DNA of 64,000 nt from the NCBI RefSeq assembly GCF_026210795.1, contig NC_089434.1, forward strand, positions 1,426,001 to 1,490,000. Reading direction: 5' to 3'. Under the pieces are notes generated by a model. The model was not told the DNA's origin. It saw only the letters and a program-made list of their open reading frames with translations, and did not search any database. Position numbers and translations under genes: made by a program. Origin of the DNA: Rhizophagus irregularis (Eukaryota > Glomeromycota > Glomeromycetes > Glomerales > Glomeraceae). How positions within the stretch are numbered: position 1 is the first letter of the stretch; the number at the start of each line of letters is the position of its first letter. Shown one piece after another: positions 39,741 to 52,095 of this stretch.

Positions 39741-41465
39741 AGACGCGATGAGATATCAAAGACATCTGAGACGTATTAGAAGTTTTTTGTTGGAATCGAA
39801 CCAACTGGAAAAATGTTCCAAACCATTAACAACATTTATAGTTTAGAAAGATAAAATATTAATGTAATACATATAATAAATATCTAGTTTTAAGCAAATA
39901 AAATAAATAAATGATGTTTATTAATAAATAATAATATACAATACACATAAAAATCAGTAAAATATCGGGATATATCAGGATATATTATCAATGAAATATT
40001 GTATTTTGATAATATACGGCAATAATTGAAAGTGCGAAAATTATTAGTACTCCATAAGTATTGCTCCGATTACTATGAAAATTTACGTGCAGGTAGATTC
40101 GACATCGCCGAACAACATTACTTAAACTTGAAAAGGCGATTACATTTGACTAAAATGCATTCCGAGCGTACCGACGTTAGTAAAAAAATAAAAAAATAAA
40201 GTAATATTATTGTGAAAAATACAATTTTTTTTATGAGTATGATGTCTAATTTTATGAGAATTAGATGTAATAAGTTCAATAATGTATTTGAAAACAAATT
40301 ATCAGTTTAAAAATTTATTTTATAAAAATTTTTGAACGTGTGAAATTTAATTTTATTTTTTATATATAAAAAATTACTCCTGTTACGCAAATCTATATAT
40401 GACTATTCATTTCTAATTTATTTGCTACGCAAATACAAATATGACGTTATGGAAATTTTACCCCTAAATACGCAAAATTCTATATGACTTAATAAAAAAT
40501 TTTATATGATGAATAAGCAAATTTTTTTGTCACCGTTCATTCCAAAAGGATGGGAATAGAAAAATTATTATTAATACAACTGAGTTTTTTTGTAAAAAAA
40601 GTGATTAAAATTTCATTAACTGGAAAAATTATATTAGCAATAAAGAATTGTGTACATATGAACATATGACCTGACCGCTAATCAAATAACATGGACAGAT
40701 CATGTTACATAATTCAAATTATTTATACAGACAGTATGACAGAATATTTCTCGGTTTACACAATTTTTTAAAAAGCTATCAATCGGCCGGTAAGTTGTAC
40801 AACCGATACCAAAACTGCATATATATATAGTAAATAAATAATATTAAATTAATATTAATAATAAATAAATATTGCACATAATTATAATTTATTTATTAAA
40901 TATATTAAATAATTCACTCAGTTTATACAATTATCGATCAGCCAGTAAGTTATATGGCCAATACCAAAACTGTGGTTTTTAATATATATATATAGTTAAT
41001 AAATAATATTAATTATTTATCAATATATTAAATAATTTTAGATATAACAGCTAAGTCATATATATAGCGAATAATAATTGCATTAATTACATGATAAATA
41101 AAATGAATAATCACGTATTTTACATTATTTTTAGGAAAAAACTGGTAATTAATTACCAGAATTACAAATAAGAAAAATAAGATAATAAAATCCATGTATT
41201 ACATAACACATATGATCTTCGGGAATCGGATATTTTGGCAGGTTTCGGCCTATCTTAAGATTCGGCCTAATTTTGAAGTTTCAGTCAAAATTACAAATTT
41301 CAGCCAAAATTTTGGATTTCTGGAATTTTATTGGTTAAATCCTTTCACAATTTAAAAATAGGGTTTTAGTAAAAGACCCTTTATTTTGGTATATTAACAC
41401 TGAAATGTAATTAAAATTCTTACATTAATAAATACATTTTTAATTTTTTCATATAATATAAAACT
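39741..41465. other. AT-rich stretch with one diverged copy of the 180 bp repeat
   Basis: Bases about 40040-40200 resemble the arm repeat (AGTATT, then ATGAAAATT, GCCGAACAAC, TTTGACTAAAATGC and GAGCGTACC in the same order). The last 250 bp before the Helitron gene contain TTTCGGCC- and TTTCAGCC-type short repeats. There is no gene. Confidence 0.45.
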
Positions 41466-44400
41466 ATGAGTTTTACTGTTAATCATTGGAGAGTTGAAGT
41501 ATCAGATAATGATTCTGAATCTTATTTGAACTCAGAACATGAAAATTTTGATAGTTCATTATTTTCAAGTTATGCAGTTCGTCAACAAGCTAATGCAGAT
41601 CATTCTCGAATTCCAATTCAACCATCTTTGTCTTCTGCAAACATCACCTTTAGAGCTTATTTTCCATCCTGGCAACCTTCTATAAAATTGTGTAACTTAC
41701 AAGATCGGTTTAATACAACTATTCTTACTCAATATCCATGTGTTCCATGTAGTTATTGTTCTCGTTTACAGTATCCAACAAAGGCAAAGTGGGAACTATA
41801 TGATAGAACATTTAAATATCCTTTAGAAGAAGCTTATTCAAATAATCCACAAATCACATTAGTTTTTCATACTGATGATTCTCAACCTGCACGTATAGCA
41901 ACATGTTCTTCTTGTTATAATTCTAATAATCATCTTAAAATACCAATTCCTGATCCTATACCTGATGAAATTCAAAGTGTGCCTTTATATCATCGAATTT
42001 ATCTCTCACCTATTCATCTTAGTTGTTCATTAGGCCGAGTTCCAAATAGCAATGCTTACACAAACTATCGTCACTTAACTGGAACCTTTAACTACTCAAA
42101 AAATATTAATGCACTTGCATTATATTCTGGTACCATTGGTGCTATACTAAATAATAATCAATCAAATTCATGGTATCATTCTTCACTTGATAATGCAGCA
42201 AGATGGTTACGAGATCATAATCCTTATTTTAAACCATATCAAACTTTAATTAATCGTGGAACATGGGATGGGGCACCAATTATCTTTCCAAATGCCTCAC
42301 TTAGTAATACTTCTCAAAATCAAGACCAACCATTATTTAACATTAATTCACGTCCTTCTGCTGTAATACTACCTCCCTATGAACTTGATGCAGAAATTCA
42401 TAATGAAGATTACCATTATAATCGATTAATGGCAGGATTTTTAACTGATCCATATAATAAAAAATTACCAATATCTTTTTATGATAAAAATATTGAACCA
42501 CTTTTATTTCCTGACCTTTTTCCATATGGAAAAGGATTTTATATAAATGATGAAAATACAAATCGGCGATTTACAGATAGTTTAGGTAATTATGCAAAAT
42601 CTTTACTACTTTGTCCTGATCCCAGATGGAGATTATCTTGGTATTGGCCTCATTATATTTATTTAACAATTGAAAAATTAAGAAATCACCAAAATAGAAA
42701 TCGAATTTTAAATCAATATAATACTTCACTATCACATCAATTAACAACAGCAGATTTAATTACCAATAGTATTTATACTGGACGTCCAATAATTAATGAA
42801 AAAAATACAACAACTATACCTTCTTATATTAGAACAGGAGATTCTTATTTTCGCCAAAAAGAACATCATATTAATACTATGGTTCAAGGATTTGGTTTAC
42901 CACAAATTTTTTATACTATGACTATGGCTGAAAATCATTGGTCACATTTAAAAAATATTTTATTAAAAACTGATAACAAAGATCCCCTTCCTTCTAATCG
43001 TCCATTTCATACCTACTTGCATTATCATCATCGTTTAGCATCAATGCATCAATATCTTTGGAAAAATCCAAATTTAACTGATTGGGGTAACTGGTTACAT
43101 CATTTTGAACGTGATGAATTTCAAAATCGTGGAGCAATTCATACACATGGTATAGCTTATTTATCTAAATCAATTTCTGAATTAATTGATTCTAATGTAA
43201 TTAGAGCAGATATGCCAGATCCCAATTCTGAACCAGAATTATATGAATTGGTTAAAAAACATCAAATTCATACTTGTGATTCACGTTGTGGAGGTCCAGC
43301 TCCATCTGGTTCACGTTGCAAAAAAGGTTTTCCTCAACCATATTCAGATACTACACATGAAGATCCTAATTCCTTAAGATATATTTATCGTCGTACTAAA
43401 GAAGAAGATTTATATGTTATTCCATATCATGCACCAACATTATTTTTATGGAATGGTCATATTAATTTTCAATATGTAACAACACATCAATTTGCAAAAT
43501 ATATGACTAAGTATGTTACAAAATCTGAACCATCAGAATATTTTGATATTTCTGAACCTGATGCATTTCGAAAACATATTTTAGCAAGACGTCTTGGATC
43601 AATGGAATTAATGATTCTTTTACTTGGATATTCAATATGTCGATCATCAATTGCTGTTGAATTTCTTCCTTCTATTCCTCCTGAAATAAGAACTAAATCT
43701 ATAAAACCACTTTATTTATTACAACAAGAAGAACAATTATCTCCCTATTGGGATGATGCCATTGATAAATATTTTGATCGTCCATCTGATAATGAATTTG
43801 ATAGTATGACATATCCTTTTTATCATCGCAATTATACTATACAAAAAAGTCAGCCAAAAAATGGAATATATTATATAGATAAAAAAAACTGCTTTGTAAG
43901 AAAAAGACAAAAAGAAATTCTTGTACGTTTTCAACATTTAACAATTCAGCAATCAGAATCATTTTATTATCAACAATTACTACTTAGATTACCTGTTAGA
44001 AGTGAAACTGATTTAAAAAGCTTATATCAAACTTATAAAGCTCATTTTGAAGCTAAATATCCTACTGAATATTCATTAACTTTAAATTTTGTACAAAATT
44101 CAATGCAATCTAATATTCAAAGATATACAAATAATTATCAAAATTTAGTTAATAATTTGATATCTTCATTGCATGTAAACTTACAAGAAATTATTGGAAA
44201 TCAGTTAAATAATTTGTTACGTCAACCTATTCGCTCTTTAAATCTCTCATCTATGCTACTTTCTGAAGATCAATACAAAATAATGAATATACTTACAAAT
44301 AGTTGGGGAGAAAGATTACATTCTAAACATCCTTATTTTTTTCTAACTGGTTCAGCAGGTACTGGTAAATCTTTTATGATACATCTAATTAAAAATTTTT

Positions 44401-45569
44401 TAGCTGATAAAAAAACTGAATATTTATTGATGGCTCCTACTGGTGTTGCTGCACAAAATGTAAATGGAAAAACTATACATTCAGCACTATATATTAGAAA
44501 TACTCAAACCTATTTTGAAACATTATCTCATTATAATAATCAACAATTTGAAAAACTTAGCCAGATTAAAGCTATTATAATTGAAGAAGTATCAATGGTA
44601 TCATCAATTCTTTTATCTTTTATTAGTTCATTATTTGCAAAAATTAACAAATCACCAGTACCTTTTGGTGGAATTCCAACTTTACTAATTGGAGATATTG
44701 CTCAACTTCCACCTGTAAGTGGTAAACAAGTTTTTTATGCTCCAGAATGGCAAGAATTTTTCCCACTTTTTCTTACAACTTCTCATCGCCAACAAGATAG
44801 ATCATTTTATAATATATTAGAAGAAATGCGAATAGGAAATATAAGTTCAGAAACAAGAAGATTAATTGATGAAAAAGTGCAATCATATCAAAGTAACAAT
44901 GAAATGTCAACTGATACTACCTATATTTTTGGATTTCGTCATAGTGCAGATTCAATTAATAATTTAATCTGTGGTTATCTTCCTATTTTTAAAGATATCT
45001 CCTCTGGATTTTTAATTTCTACAGCTATTGATTATGTTAATGAAAAAGAATGTATACCAAAAGAATATGATAAACAATTTAGACATTATACTAATTTACC
45101 ATCTGAATTAATAATAAGAGAAGGAGCAAGAGTAATGTTTCTAACTAACAAATTATTTAATGAACAACTTTGTAATGGATCAATTGGTGTGGTAACTAAA
45201 TTAATAAATGAAAATCAAGTAGAAGTGGCATTTCCAATAAATAATGGGATAAATCAAGTTATAGTAGAAAAAATTACAACTTATTTTAACTTACATGGAG
45301 CTTCAGCACAACGAACACAATTTCCACTTCAAAATGCATTTGCTCTAACTGTACACAAGACACAAGGCCTTACATTACCCCATGTAACTGTATCATTGGA
45401 TGAACAAATGTTTGCTCATGGGCAATCTTATGTAGCAATAAGTCGTGCCACATCTTGGGAAAATCTAGAAATCCAATCTTTTGATCCAAATGCAATAAAA
45501 GTAGATGATGCAATGTTGTCAGAATTAAATAGATTACAGGAGAAGTTCAATACAATGTATTTATCATAA
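41466..45569 (+). CDS. Helitron Rep/PIF1-type helicase, intact
   Basis: A single 1367-residue frame without introns from ATG 41466. The N-terminal about 250 residues are Cys/His-containing (CVPCSYCSRLQYP, CSSCYN). The Rep part has the HUH motif GAIHTHG with His near 559 and 561 and the two-tyrosine motif KYMTKYVTK with Tyr near 679 and 683, which nick and join single-stranded DNA in rolling-circle transposition. The PIF1-like helicase part has GSAGTGKS near 962, EEVSMV, GDIAQLPPV near 1076 and a C-terminal HKTQGLTLPHV with AISRATSWENL. All expected motifs are present, so it may be active. I could not fix the element ends (5' TC, 3' hairpin plus CTRR). Confidence 0.92.
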   Translation: MSFTVNHWRVEVSDNDSESYLNSEHENFDSSLFSSYAVRQQANADHSRIPIQPSLSSANITFRAYFPSWQPSIKLCNLQDRFNTTILTQYPCVPCSYCSRLQYPTKAKWELYDRTFKYPLEEAYSNNPQITLVFHTDDSQPARIATCSSCYNSNNHLKIPIPDPIPDEIQSVPLYHRIYLSPIHLSCSLGRVPNSNAYTNYRHLTGTFNYSKNINALALYSGTIGAILNNNQSNSWYHSSLDNAARWLRDHNPYFKPYQTLINRGTWDGAPIIFPNASLSNTSQNQDQPLFNINSRPSAVILPPYELDAEIHNEDYHYNRLMAGFLTDPYNKKLPISFYDKNIEPLLFPDLFPYGKGFYINDENTNRRFTDSLGNYAKSLLLCPDPRWRLSWYWPHYIYLTIEKLRNHQNRNRILNQYNTSLSHQLTTADLITNSIYTGRPIINEKNTTTIPSYIRTGDSYFRQKEHHINTMVQGFGLPQIFYTMTMAENHWSHLKNILLKTDNKDPLPSNRPFHTYLHYHHRLASMHQYLWKNPNLTDWGNWLHHFERDEFQNRGAIHTHGIAYLSKSISELIDSNVIRADMPDPNSEPELYELVKKHQIHTCDSRCGGPAPSGSRCKKGFPQPYSDTTHEDPNSLRYIYRRTKEEDLYVIPYHAPTLFLWNGHINFQYVTTHQFAKYMTKYVTKSEPSEYFDISEPDAFRKHILARRLGSMELMILLLGYSICRSSIAVEFLPSIPPEIRTKSIKPLYLLQQEEQLSPYWDDAIDKYFDRPSDNEFDSMTYPFYHRNYTIQKSQPKNGIYYIDKKNCFVRKRQKEILVRFQHLTIQQSESFYYQQLLLRLPVRSETDLKSLYQTYKAHFEAKYPTEYSLTLNFVQNSMQSNIQRYTNNYQNLVNNLISSLHVNLQEIIGNQLNNLLRQPIRSLNLSSMLLSEDQYKIMNILTNSWGERLHSKHPYFFLTGSAGTGKSFMIHLIKNFLADKKTEYLLMAPTGVAAQNVNGKTIHSALYIRNTQTYFETLSHYNNQQFEKLSQIKAIIIEEVSMVSSILLSFISSLFAKINKSPVPFGGIPTLLIGDIAQLPPVSGKQVFYAPEWQEFFPLFLTTSHRQQDRSFYNILEEMRIGNISSETRRLIDEKVQSYQSNNEMSTDTTYIFGFRHSADSINNLICGYLPIFKDISSGFLISTAIDYVNEKECIPKEYDKQFRHYTNLPSELIIREGARVMFLTNKLFNEQLCNGSIGVVTKLINENQVEVAFPINNGINQVIVEKITTYFNLHGASAQRTQFPLQNAFALTVHKTQGLTLPHVTVSLDEQMFAHGQSYVAISRATSWENLEIQSFDPNAIKVDDAMLSELNRLQEKFNTMYLS

Positions 45570-48000
45570 TAGCATCCAATCTAATTTTTTTAAATCACTA
45601 TACTTAACATTATCATCATATCTAATATTTTACTAAAATTAATACAAACTATTATATTTATATTTATCTTTATATTATTATCACTTAACATGTTACAGGA
45701 TCAATTCATTTTGATCATTAAATATAATATTTCTTTAATAAAACTAATAAACTCAAAATAAACCATAAAATTTATTATTTGATAAAAATACAAAATACAA
45801 ATCAACTTTTTAATATAAACCCTATTATATTACTTAAAATATATATAAATAATTACTGAATAATGCAATAATTATATTATAACTCACTAACAATACCAAA
45901 TTACCCTAGTTAATTAATAAAATTTTACTTGCATTATATAATTTTTTTTTTTTTTGGAATAATAAAATTTTTCAACCTTCATTTATAATTCATTTAATAG
46001 TTTGCTAAACTCGTGTACAGTATATAATTGCAACAATCGGCCGAAACTAAAATTCGCCGTTTATCATTTAATTCCAGTCAAGTCGACAATCACTAGACTC
46101 TAGTGTATGAGATTGAAATAGTTACAAACAAATAATAAGACATTTATTTAATATTTAAACTTATTCAACGATTGTTAATTAATAAAATTTAAAAGTAATT
46201 TCCTACGCTTAAAATAGTTTTGATAGCAACTGAGAAGATTAATAATATTAGTTTCCATATTAAAAATAGACACAGCAGAAACAAAATTTTACCATTTAAT
46301 TATTGTGAAATTGGAAAAGTATTCAAATTGCTTTCCGCTTTATTTGTCTATTGCAAATTAATTTTCCTTCTCAAATATTTTATATAATCTTTCAATTCGC
46401 GCTTTAACTAAATCCGAAATAAAATTACAAGAATATCTAAGTACGTTAGATCTCCTATCAAATAGGAGCCGAATGAGATTATCATCAATATATCTAATGT
46501 TCTAGTTGAAAGCCAGAAGAATAATTCTGATTAGCTTTTCCCTCACTTTTATCTAAAAAATAATAAAATGATAACAATGACAATACAAGGAGAGAAAATA
46601 ACAGAAAAGATATAAATTTTGTCTATTAAATATTATCATTTTAATGATTCACTTATCTAATCCATTTTTTTTGATACTCTTTACCAAGGAAAATAGATGT
46701 CTGATGATAAAATAAGATTTAACAGCTTTGACGATTGTGATATCTAGGGTTATTATTGAGTAATAGTATATATATTTTATACTCATTAAAAGCTTAATCA
46801 TGCGATACTTAATCAAACACATTTTAAAGAATAATAAAAAATTTTGAATTTAATTTTCTTACAAAAATTCTTTGTGCAGAAAATGATTCAATTTAATCAA
46901 AAATCATACTATAAATGAAATGGGAGTAAAAATATTAACACAAAAGTTCTCTTAGGAATTGACATCGAACAATCTTAGTGAATCTATTAAGGATAACTAA
47001 AAATTCAATATGATAATTATGCTTAAATCAAACTTGCTATTCTGCTATACTAATCTCATTATCATGCAATAGATACGCTATATCACCTGAATCACCTGAT
47101 GTAACCTTTTATTTAATTCTACTTAAAACTCTTATTATTTCAAATTAAATTTGTAGTATTTATTATTAGCCGAATAATTAAAGTTTGTATTTAACAAATT
47201 TTATTTTAGCAATTCAGTTGCTAAAAGCTCATCGGTGAGATTACATATTTAACCTTAGTGATGTTAGTACATCGACTTATTATTTAAAGAAAAATCACAT
47301 ACAGTCAGTATAATATTGTTAATTATAAACACATAGATCACAATCACTAATTCCCTATTCTCGATTTCTCGTCCTGAATAGAAATTAATTGGCCGCAGTT
47401 TCAGATCATGTGATACTATGAACCAAGTTCATGACCCTCACGTTTTATATTTTGGAAAAAAGTGGAATTACATGAATTTGTCGCTATGTTTACTACGTCA
47501 TTGACGAAATGCTGAAATGTCACTTAATTGTTAATTCTATTTGTTCATAATCAATGTTTCTAATAATATGAAGATAATTTTTAACGTTCTATTAACAAAA
47601 AATGTAATATAAATCAAACTACTGTATTTGATACATAAATATAATCGTACAATTTAATTTCCGTATCTACCAAAGTAATTATAAGCGGAGTGATAAAATT
47701 AAATAAATAATTGACAAATAATCGACAAAATTGTGATAAAGTAAAAATGAATGATAATCATTTCATTGGTGCTTAGTAATTACCTAAGATGAAATGATTA
47801 ATCAGTTACTGCGATTTTGTAATAATTGATCTACATTCCAGTTTGTTTGTCATATATGCAATGATGCAATGCTTGTACTTGTAATCAACGCTTTTGCACA
47901 TAATGTATTTTGCATAAATATTATTACATTTATTCATACTAATAAAGGCGCTCAATAATAAAAAAAAAGAAATAAATAAATAAAAATATTTACTTTATCT
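45570..48000. other. AT-rich stretch without a supported gene
   Basis: A short perfect hairpin CACTAGA-C-TCTAGTG lies near 46091-46105. There is no coding frame of note, and no clear Helitron terminus could be recognised. Confidence 0.45.
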
Positions 48001-48007
48001 TTTCCAG

Positions 48008-48057
48008 TTGGGGAGAATTTGAGAATTTTGATATAGTAATGGACCAATGTATTGAAG
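48008..48057 (+). other. Candidate exon upstream of the intron-like array
   Basis: After TTTTCCAG the sequence is open in one frame as WGEFENFDIVMDQCIE and ends at a GTAGCT donor-like site in phase 1. It could be an upstream exon of the kinase gene at 52096, whose first visible exon needs upstream coding sequence. This is weak evidence without transcripts. Confidence 0.3.
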
Positions 48058-48145
48058 GTAGCTGAAATATTTTTTTATTTATAAACAATTCATGTTTAAT
48101 ATCTTATATAATTCAACTAATTACATTCTTTATTTAAATAACTAG

Positions 48146-51100
48146 ATTGTAAGTAACTATATATAATTTACAGTAAATGCTTTTATATTATCTTTATATT
48201 TAACTAATTAATAATTAATAATACTACAGGGTGTAAGTTATATGATATCTATATTTGTATTATTTATATAATTTAAACTTAATTTCTTTATTTAAAAAAT
48301 TATTTCGTAGATGGTAAGTTATTTATTTAATTCTATTATTACTTAATGTTATAATATTTACATATAATTTAAACTATCTAATTTCTTTATTTAAAAAATT
48401 ATTAAATAATATAGCGAGTAAGTTATTTATTTAATTCTATTATTACTTATTGTTATAATATTTACATATAATTTAAACTATCTAATTTCTTTATTTAAAA
48501 AATTATTAAATAATATAGCGAGTAAGTTATTTATTTAATTCTATTATTACTTATTGTTATAATATTTACATATAATTTAAACTATCTAATTTCTTTATTT
48601 AAAAAATTATTAAATAATATAGCGAGTAAGTTATTTATTTAATTCTATTATTACTTATTGTTATAATATTTACATATAATTTAAACTATCTAATTTCTTT
48701 ATTTAATAGATTGTAAGATATTTATTTAATTCTATTATTACTTATTGTTATAATATTTACATATAATTTAAACTATCTAATTTCTTTATTTAAAAAATTA
48801 TTAAATAATATAGGGGGTAAGTTATTTATTTAATTCTATTATTACTTATTGTTATAATATTTACATATAATTTAAACTATCTAATTTCTTTATTTAATAG
48901 ATTGTAAGTTATTTATTTAATTCTATTATTACTTATTGTTATAATATTTACATATAATTTAAACTATCTAATTTCTTTATTTAAAAAATTATTTCGTAGA
49001 TGGTAAGTTATTTATTTAATTCTATTATTACTTATTGTTATAATATTTACATATAATTTAAACTATCTAATTTCTTTATTTAATAGATTGTAAGTTATTT
49101 ATTTAATTCTATTATTACTTATTGTTATAATATTTACATATAATTTAAACTATCTAATTTCTTTATTTAATAGATTGTAAGTTATTTATTTAATTCTATT
49201 ATTACTTATTGTTATAATATTTACATATAATTTAAACTATCTAATTTCTTTATTTAAAAAATTATTAAATAATATAGCGAGTAAGTTATTTATTTAATTC
49301 TATTATTACTTATTGTTATAATATTTACATATAATTTAAACTATCTAATTTCTTTATTTAATAGATTGTAAGTTATTTATTTAATTCTATTATTACTTAT
49401 TGTTATAATATTTACATATAATTTAAACTATCTAATTTCTTTATTTAATAGATTGTAAGTTATTTATTTAATTCTATTATTACTTATTGTTATAATATTT
49501 ACATATAATTTAAACTATCTAATTTCTTTATTTAATAGATTGTAAGTTATTTATTTAATTCTATTATTACTTATTGTATTATTAAATAATATAGGGGGTA
49601 AGTTATTTATTTAATTCTATTATTACTTATTGTTATAATATTTACATATAATTTAAACTATCTAATTTCTTTATTTAAAAAATTATTAAATAATATAGGG
49701 GGTAAGTTATTTATTTAATATTATTACTTATTGTTATAATATTTACTATAATTTAAACTATCTAATTTCTTTATTTAAAAAATTATTAAATAATATATAT
49801 AAGATTGTAGTAAGTTATTTATTTAATTCTTATTACTTATTGTTATAATATTTACATATAATTTAAACTATCTAATTTCTTTATTTAAAAAATTATTTCG
49901 TAGATGGTAAGTTATTTATTTAATTCTATTATTACTTATTGTTATAATATTTACATATAATTTAAACTATCTAATTTCTTTATTTAAAAATTATTAAATA
50001 ATATAGGGGGTAAGTTATTTATTTAATTCTATTATTACTTATTGTTATAATATTTACATATAATTTAAACTATCTAATTTCTTTATTTAATAGATTGTAA
50101 GTTATTTATTTAATTCTATTATTACTTATTGTTATAATATTTATATAATTTAAATATCTAATTTCTTTATTTAAAAAATTATTAAATAATATGTAAGTTA
50201 TTTATTTAATTCTATTATTACTTATTGTTATAATATTTACATATAATTTAAACTATCTAATTTCTTTATTTAAAAAATTATTTGTAGATGGTAAGTTATT
50301 TATTTAATTATATTATTACTTATTGTTATAATATTTACATATAATTTAAATATCTAATTTCTTTATTTAATAGATTGTGTTATTTATTTAATTCTATTAT
50401 TACTTATTGTTATAATATTTACATATAATTTAAACTATCTAATTTCTTTATTTAATAGATTGTAAGTTATTTATTTAATTCTATTATTACTTATTGTTAT
50501 AATATTTACATATAATTTAAACTATCTAATTTCTTTATTTAATAGATTGTAAGTTATTTATTTAATTCTATTATTACTTATTGTTATAATATTTACATAT
50601 AATTTAAACTATCTAATTTCTTTATTTAAAAAATTATTTTGCAATTTATTTTAGTTGGTAAGTCATAAGTTATTTATTTAATTCTATTATTACTTATTGT
50701 TATAATATTTACATATAATTTAAACTATCTAATTTCTTTATTTAAAAAATTATTAAATAATATAGCGAGTAAGTTATTTATTTAATTCTATTATTACTTA
50801 TTGTTATAATATTTACATATAATTTAAACTATCTAATTTCTTTATTTAAAAAATTATTTCGTAGATGGTAAGTTATTTATTTAATTCTATTATTACTTAT
50901 TGTTATAATATTTACATATAATTTAAACTATCTAATTTCTTTATTTAAAAAATTATTAAATAATATAGGGGGTAAGTTATTTATTTAATTCTATTATTAC
51001 TTATTGTTATAATATTTACATATAATTTAAACTATCTAATTTCTTTATTTAAAAAATTATTAAATAATATAGCGAGTAAGTTATTTATTTAATTCTATTA

Positions 51101-51941
51101 TTACTTATTGTTATAATATTTACATATAATTTAAACTATCTAATTTCTTTATTTAATAGATTGTAAGTTATTTATTTAATTCTATTATTACTTATTGTTA
51201 TAATATTTACATATAATTTAAACTATCTAATTTCTTTATTTAAAAAATTATTAAATAATATAGGGGGTAAGTTATTTATTTAATTCTATTATTACTTATT
51301 GTTATAATATTTACATATAATTTAAACTATCTAATTTCTTTATTTAATAGATTGTAAGTTATTTATTTAATTCTATTATTACTTATTGTTATAATATTTA
51401 CATATAATTTAAACTATCTAATTTCTTTATTTAATAGATTGTAAGTTATTTATTTAATTCTATTATTACTTATTGTTATAATATTTACATATAATTTAAA
51501 CTATCTAATTTCTTTATTTAAAAAATTATTAAATAATATAGCGAGTAAGTTATTTATTTAATTCTATTATTACTTATTGTTATAATATTTACATATAATT
51601 TAAACTATCTAATTTCTTTATTTAAAAAATTATTAAATAATATAGCGAGTAAGTTATTTATTTAATTCTATTATTACTTATTGTTATAATATTTACATAT
51701 AATTTAAACTATCTAATTTCTTTATTTAAAAAATTATTAAATAATATAGCGAGTAAGTTATTTATTTAATTCTATTATTACTTATTGTTATAATATTTAC
51801 ATATAATTTAAACTATCTAATTTCTTTATTTAAAAAATTATTATGATCTAGCTTGTAAGTACCTCTATTGTTATATATTTATATAATATTTATTTGTTAA
51901 TTGAATTCTTTTATTCAAAAAATTATCTGTTACTTTAGTTG
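48146..51941 (+). repeat. Minisatellite of intron-like 87/104 bp units separated by 3-nt candidate microexons
   Basis: About 36-38 head-to-tail units. Each begins GTAAGTTATTTATTTAATTC and carries AAACTATCTAATTTCTTTAT, a branch-point-like TCTAAT plus pyrimidine-rich run. It ends either TTAATAG (87-bp units) or ATTATTAAATAATATAG (104-bp units), or TTTCGTAG. Between TAG and the next GTAAGT lie exactly three bases: about 13 ATT, 9 CGA, 6 GGG, 5 ATG and a few TTG, CTT or GGT. Three junctions (near 49800, 50190 and 50375) deviate. Every unit therefore has the form of a short fungal intron flanked by one-codon exons. Confidence 0.85.
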
Positions 51942-52095
51942 GTAAGTTATAAATTATAAGTTATTATGTATTTATCCAAAGACTAAGACTTATATTACAT
52001 TAAATTTCTATTTAAATTTTAGAGTAAGTAATAATTTATTTTAGTGTAAATTATAATATAATCTATAATATAATTTTAATTATTAAAATTTATAG

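Noticed and set aside
48146-51941. Regular spaced repeats taken as a CRISPR array
   Set aside because: Units are entirely repetitive with only three variable bases, the DNA is eukaryotic, and no cas genes are present.
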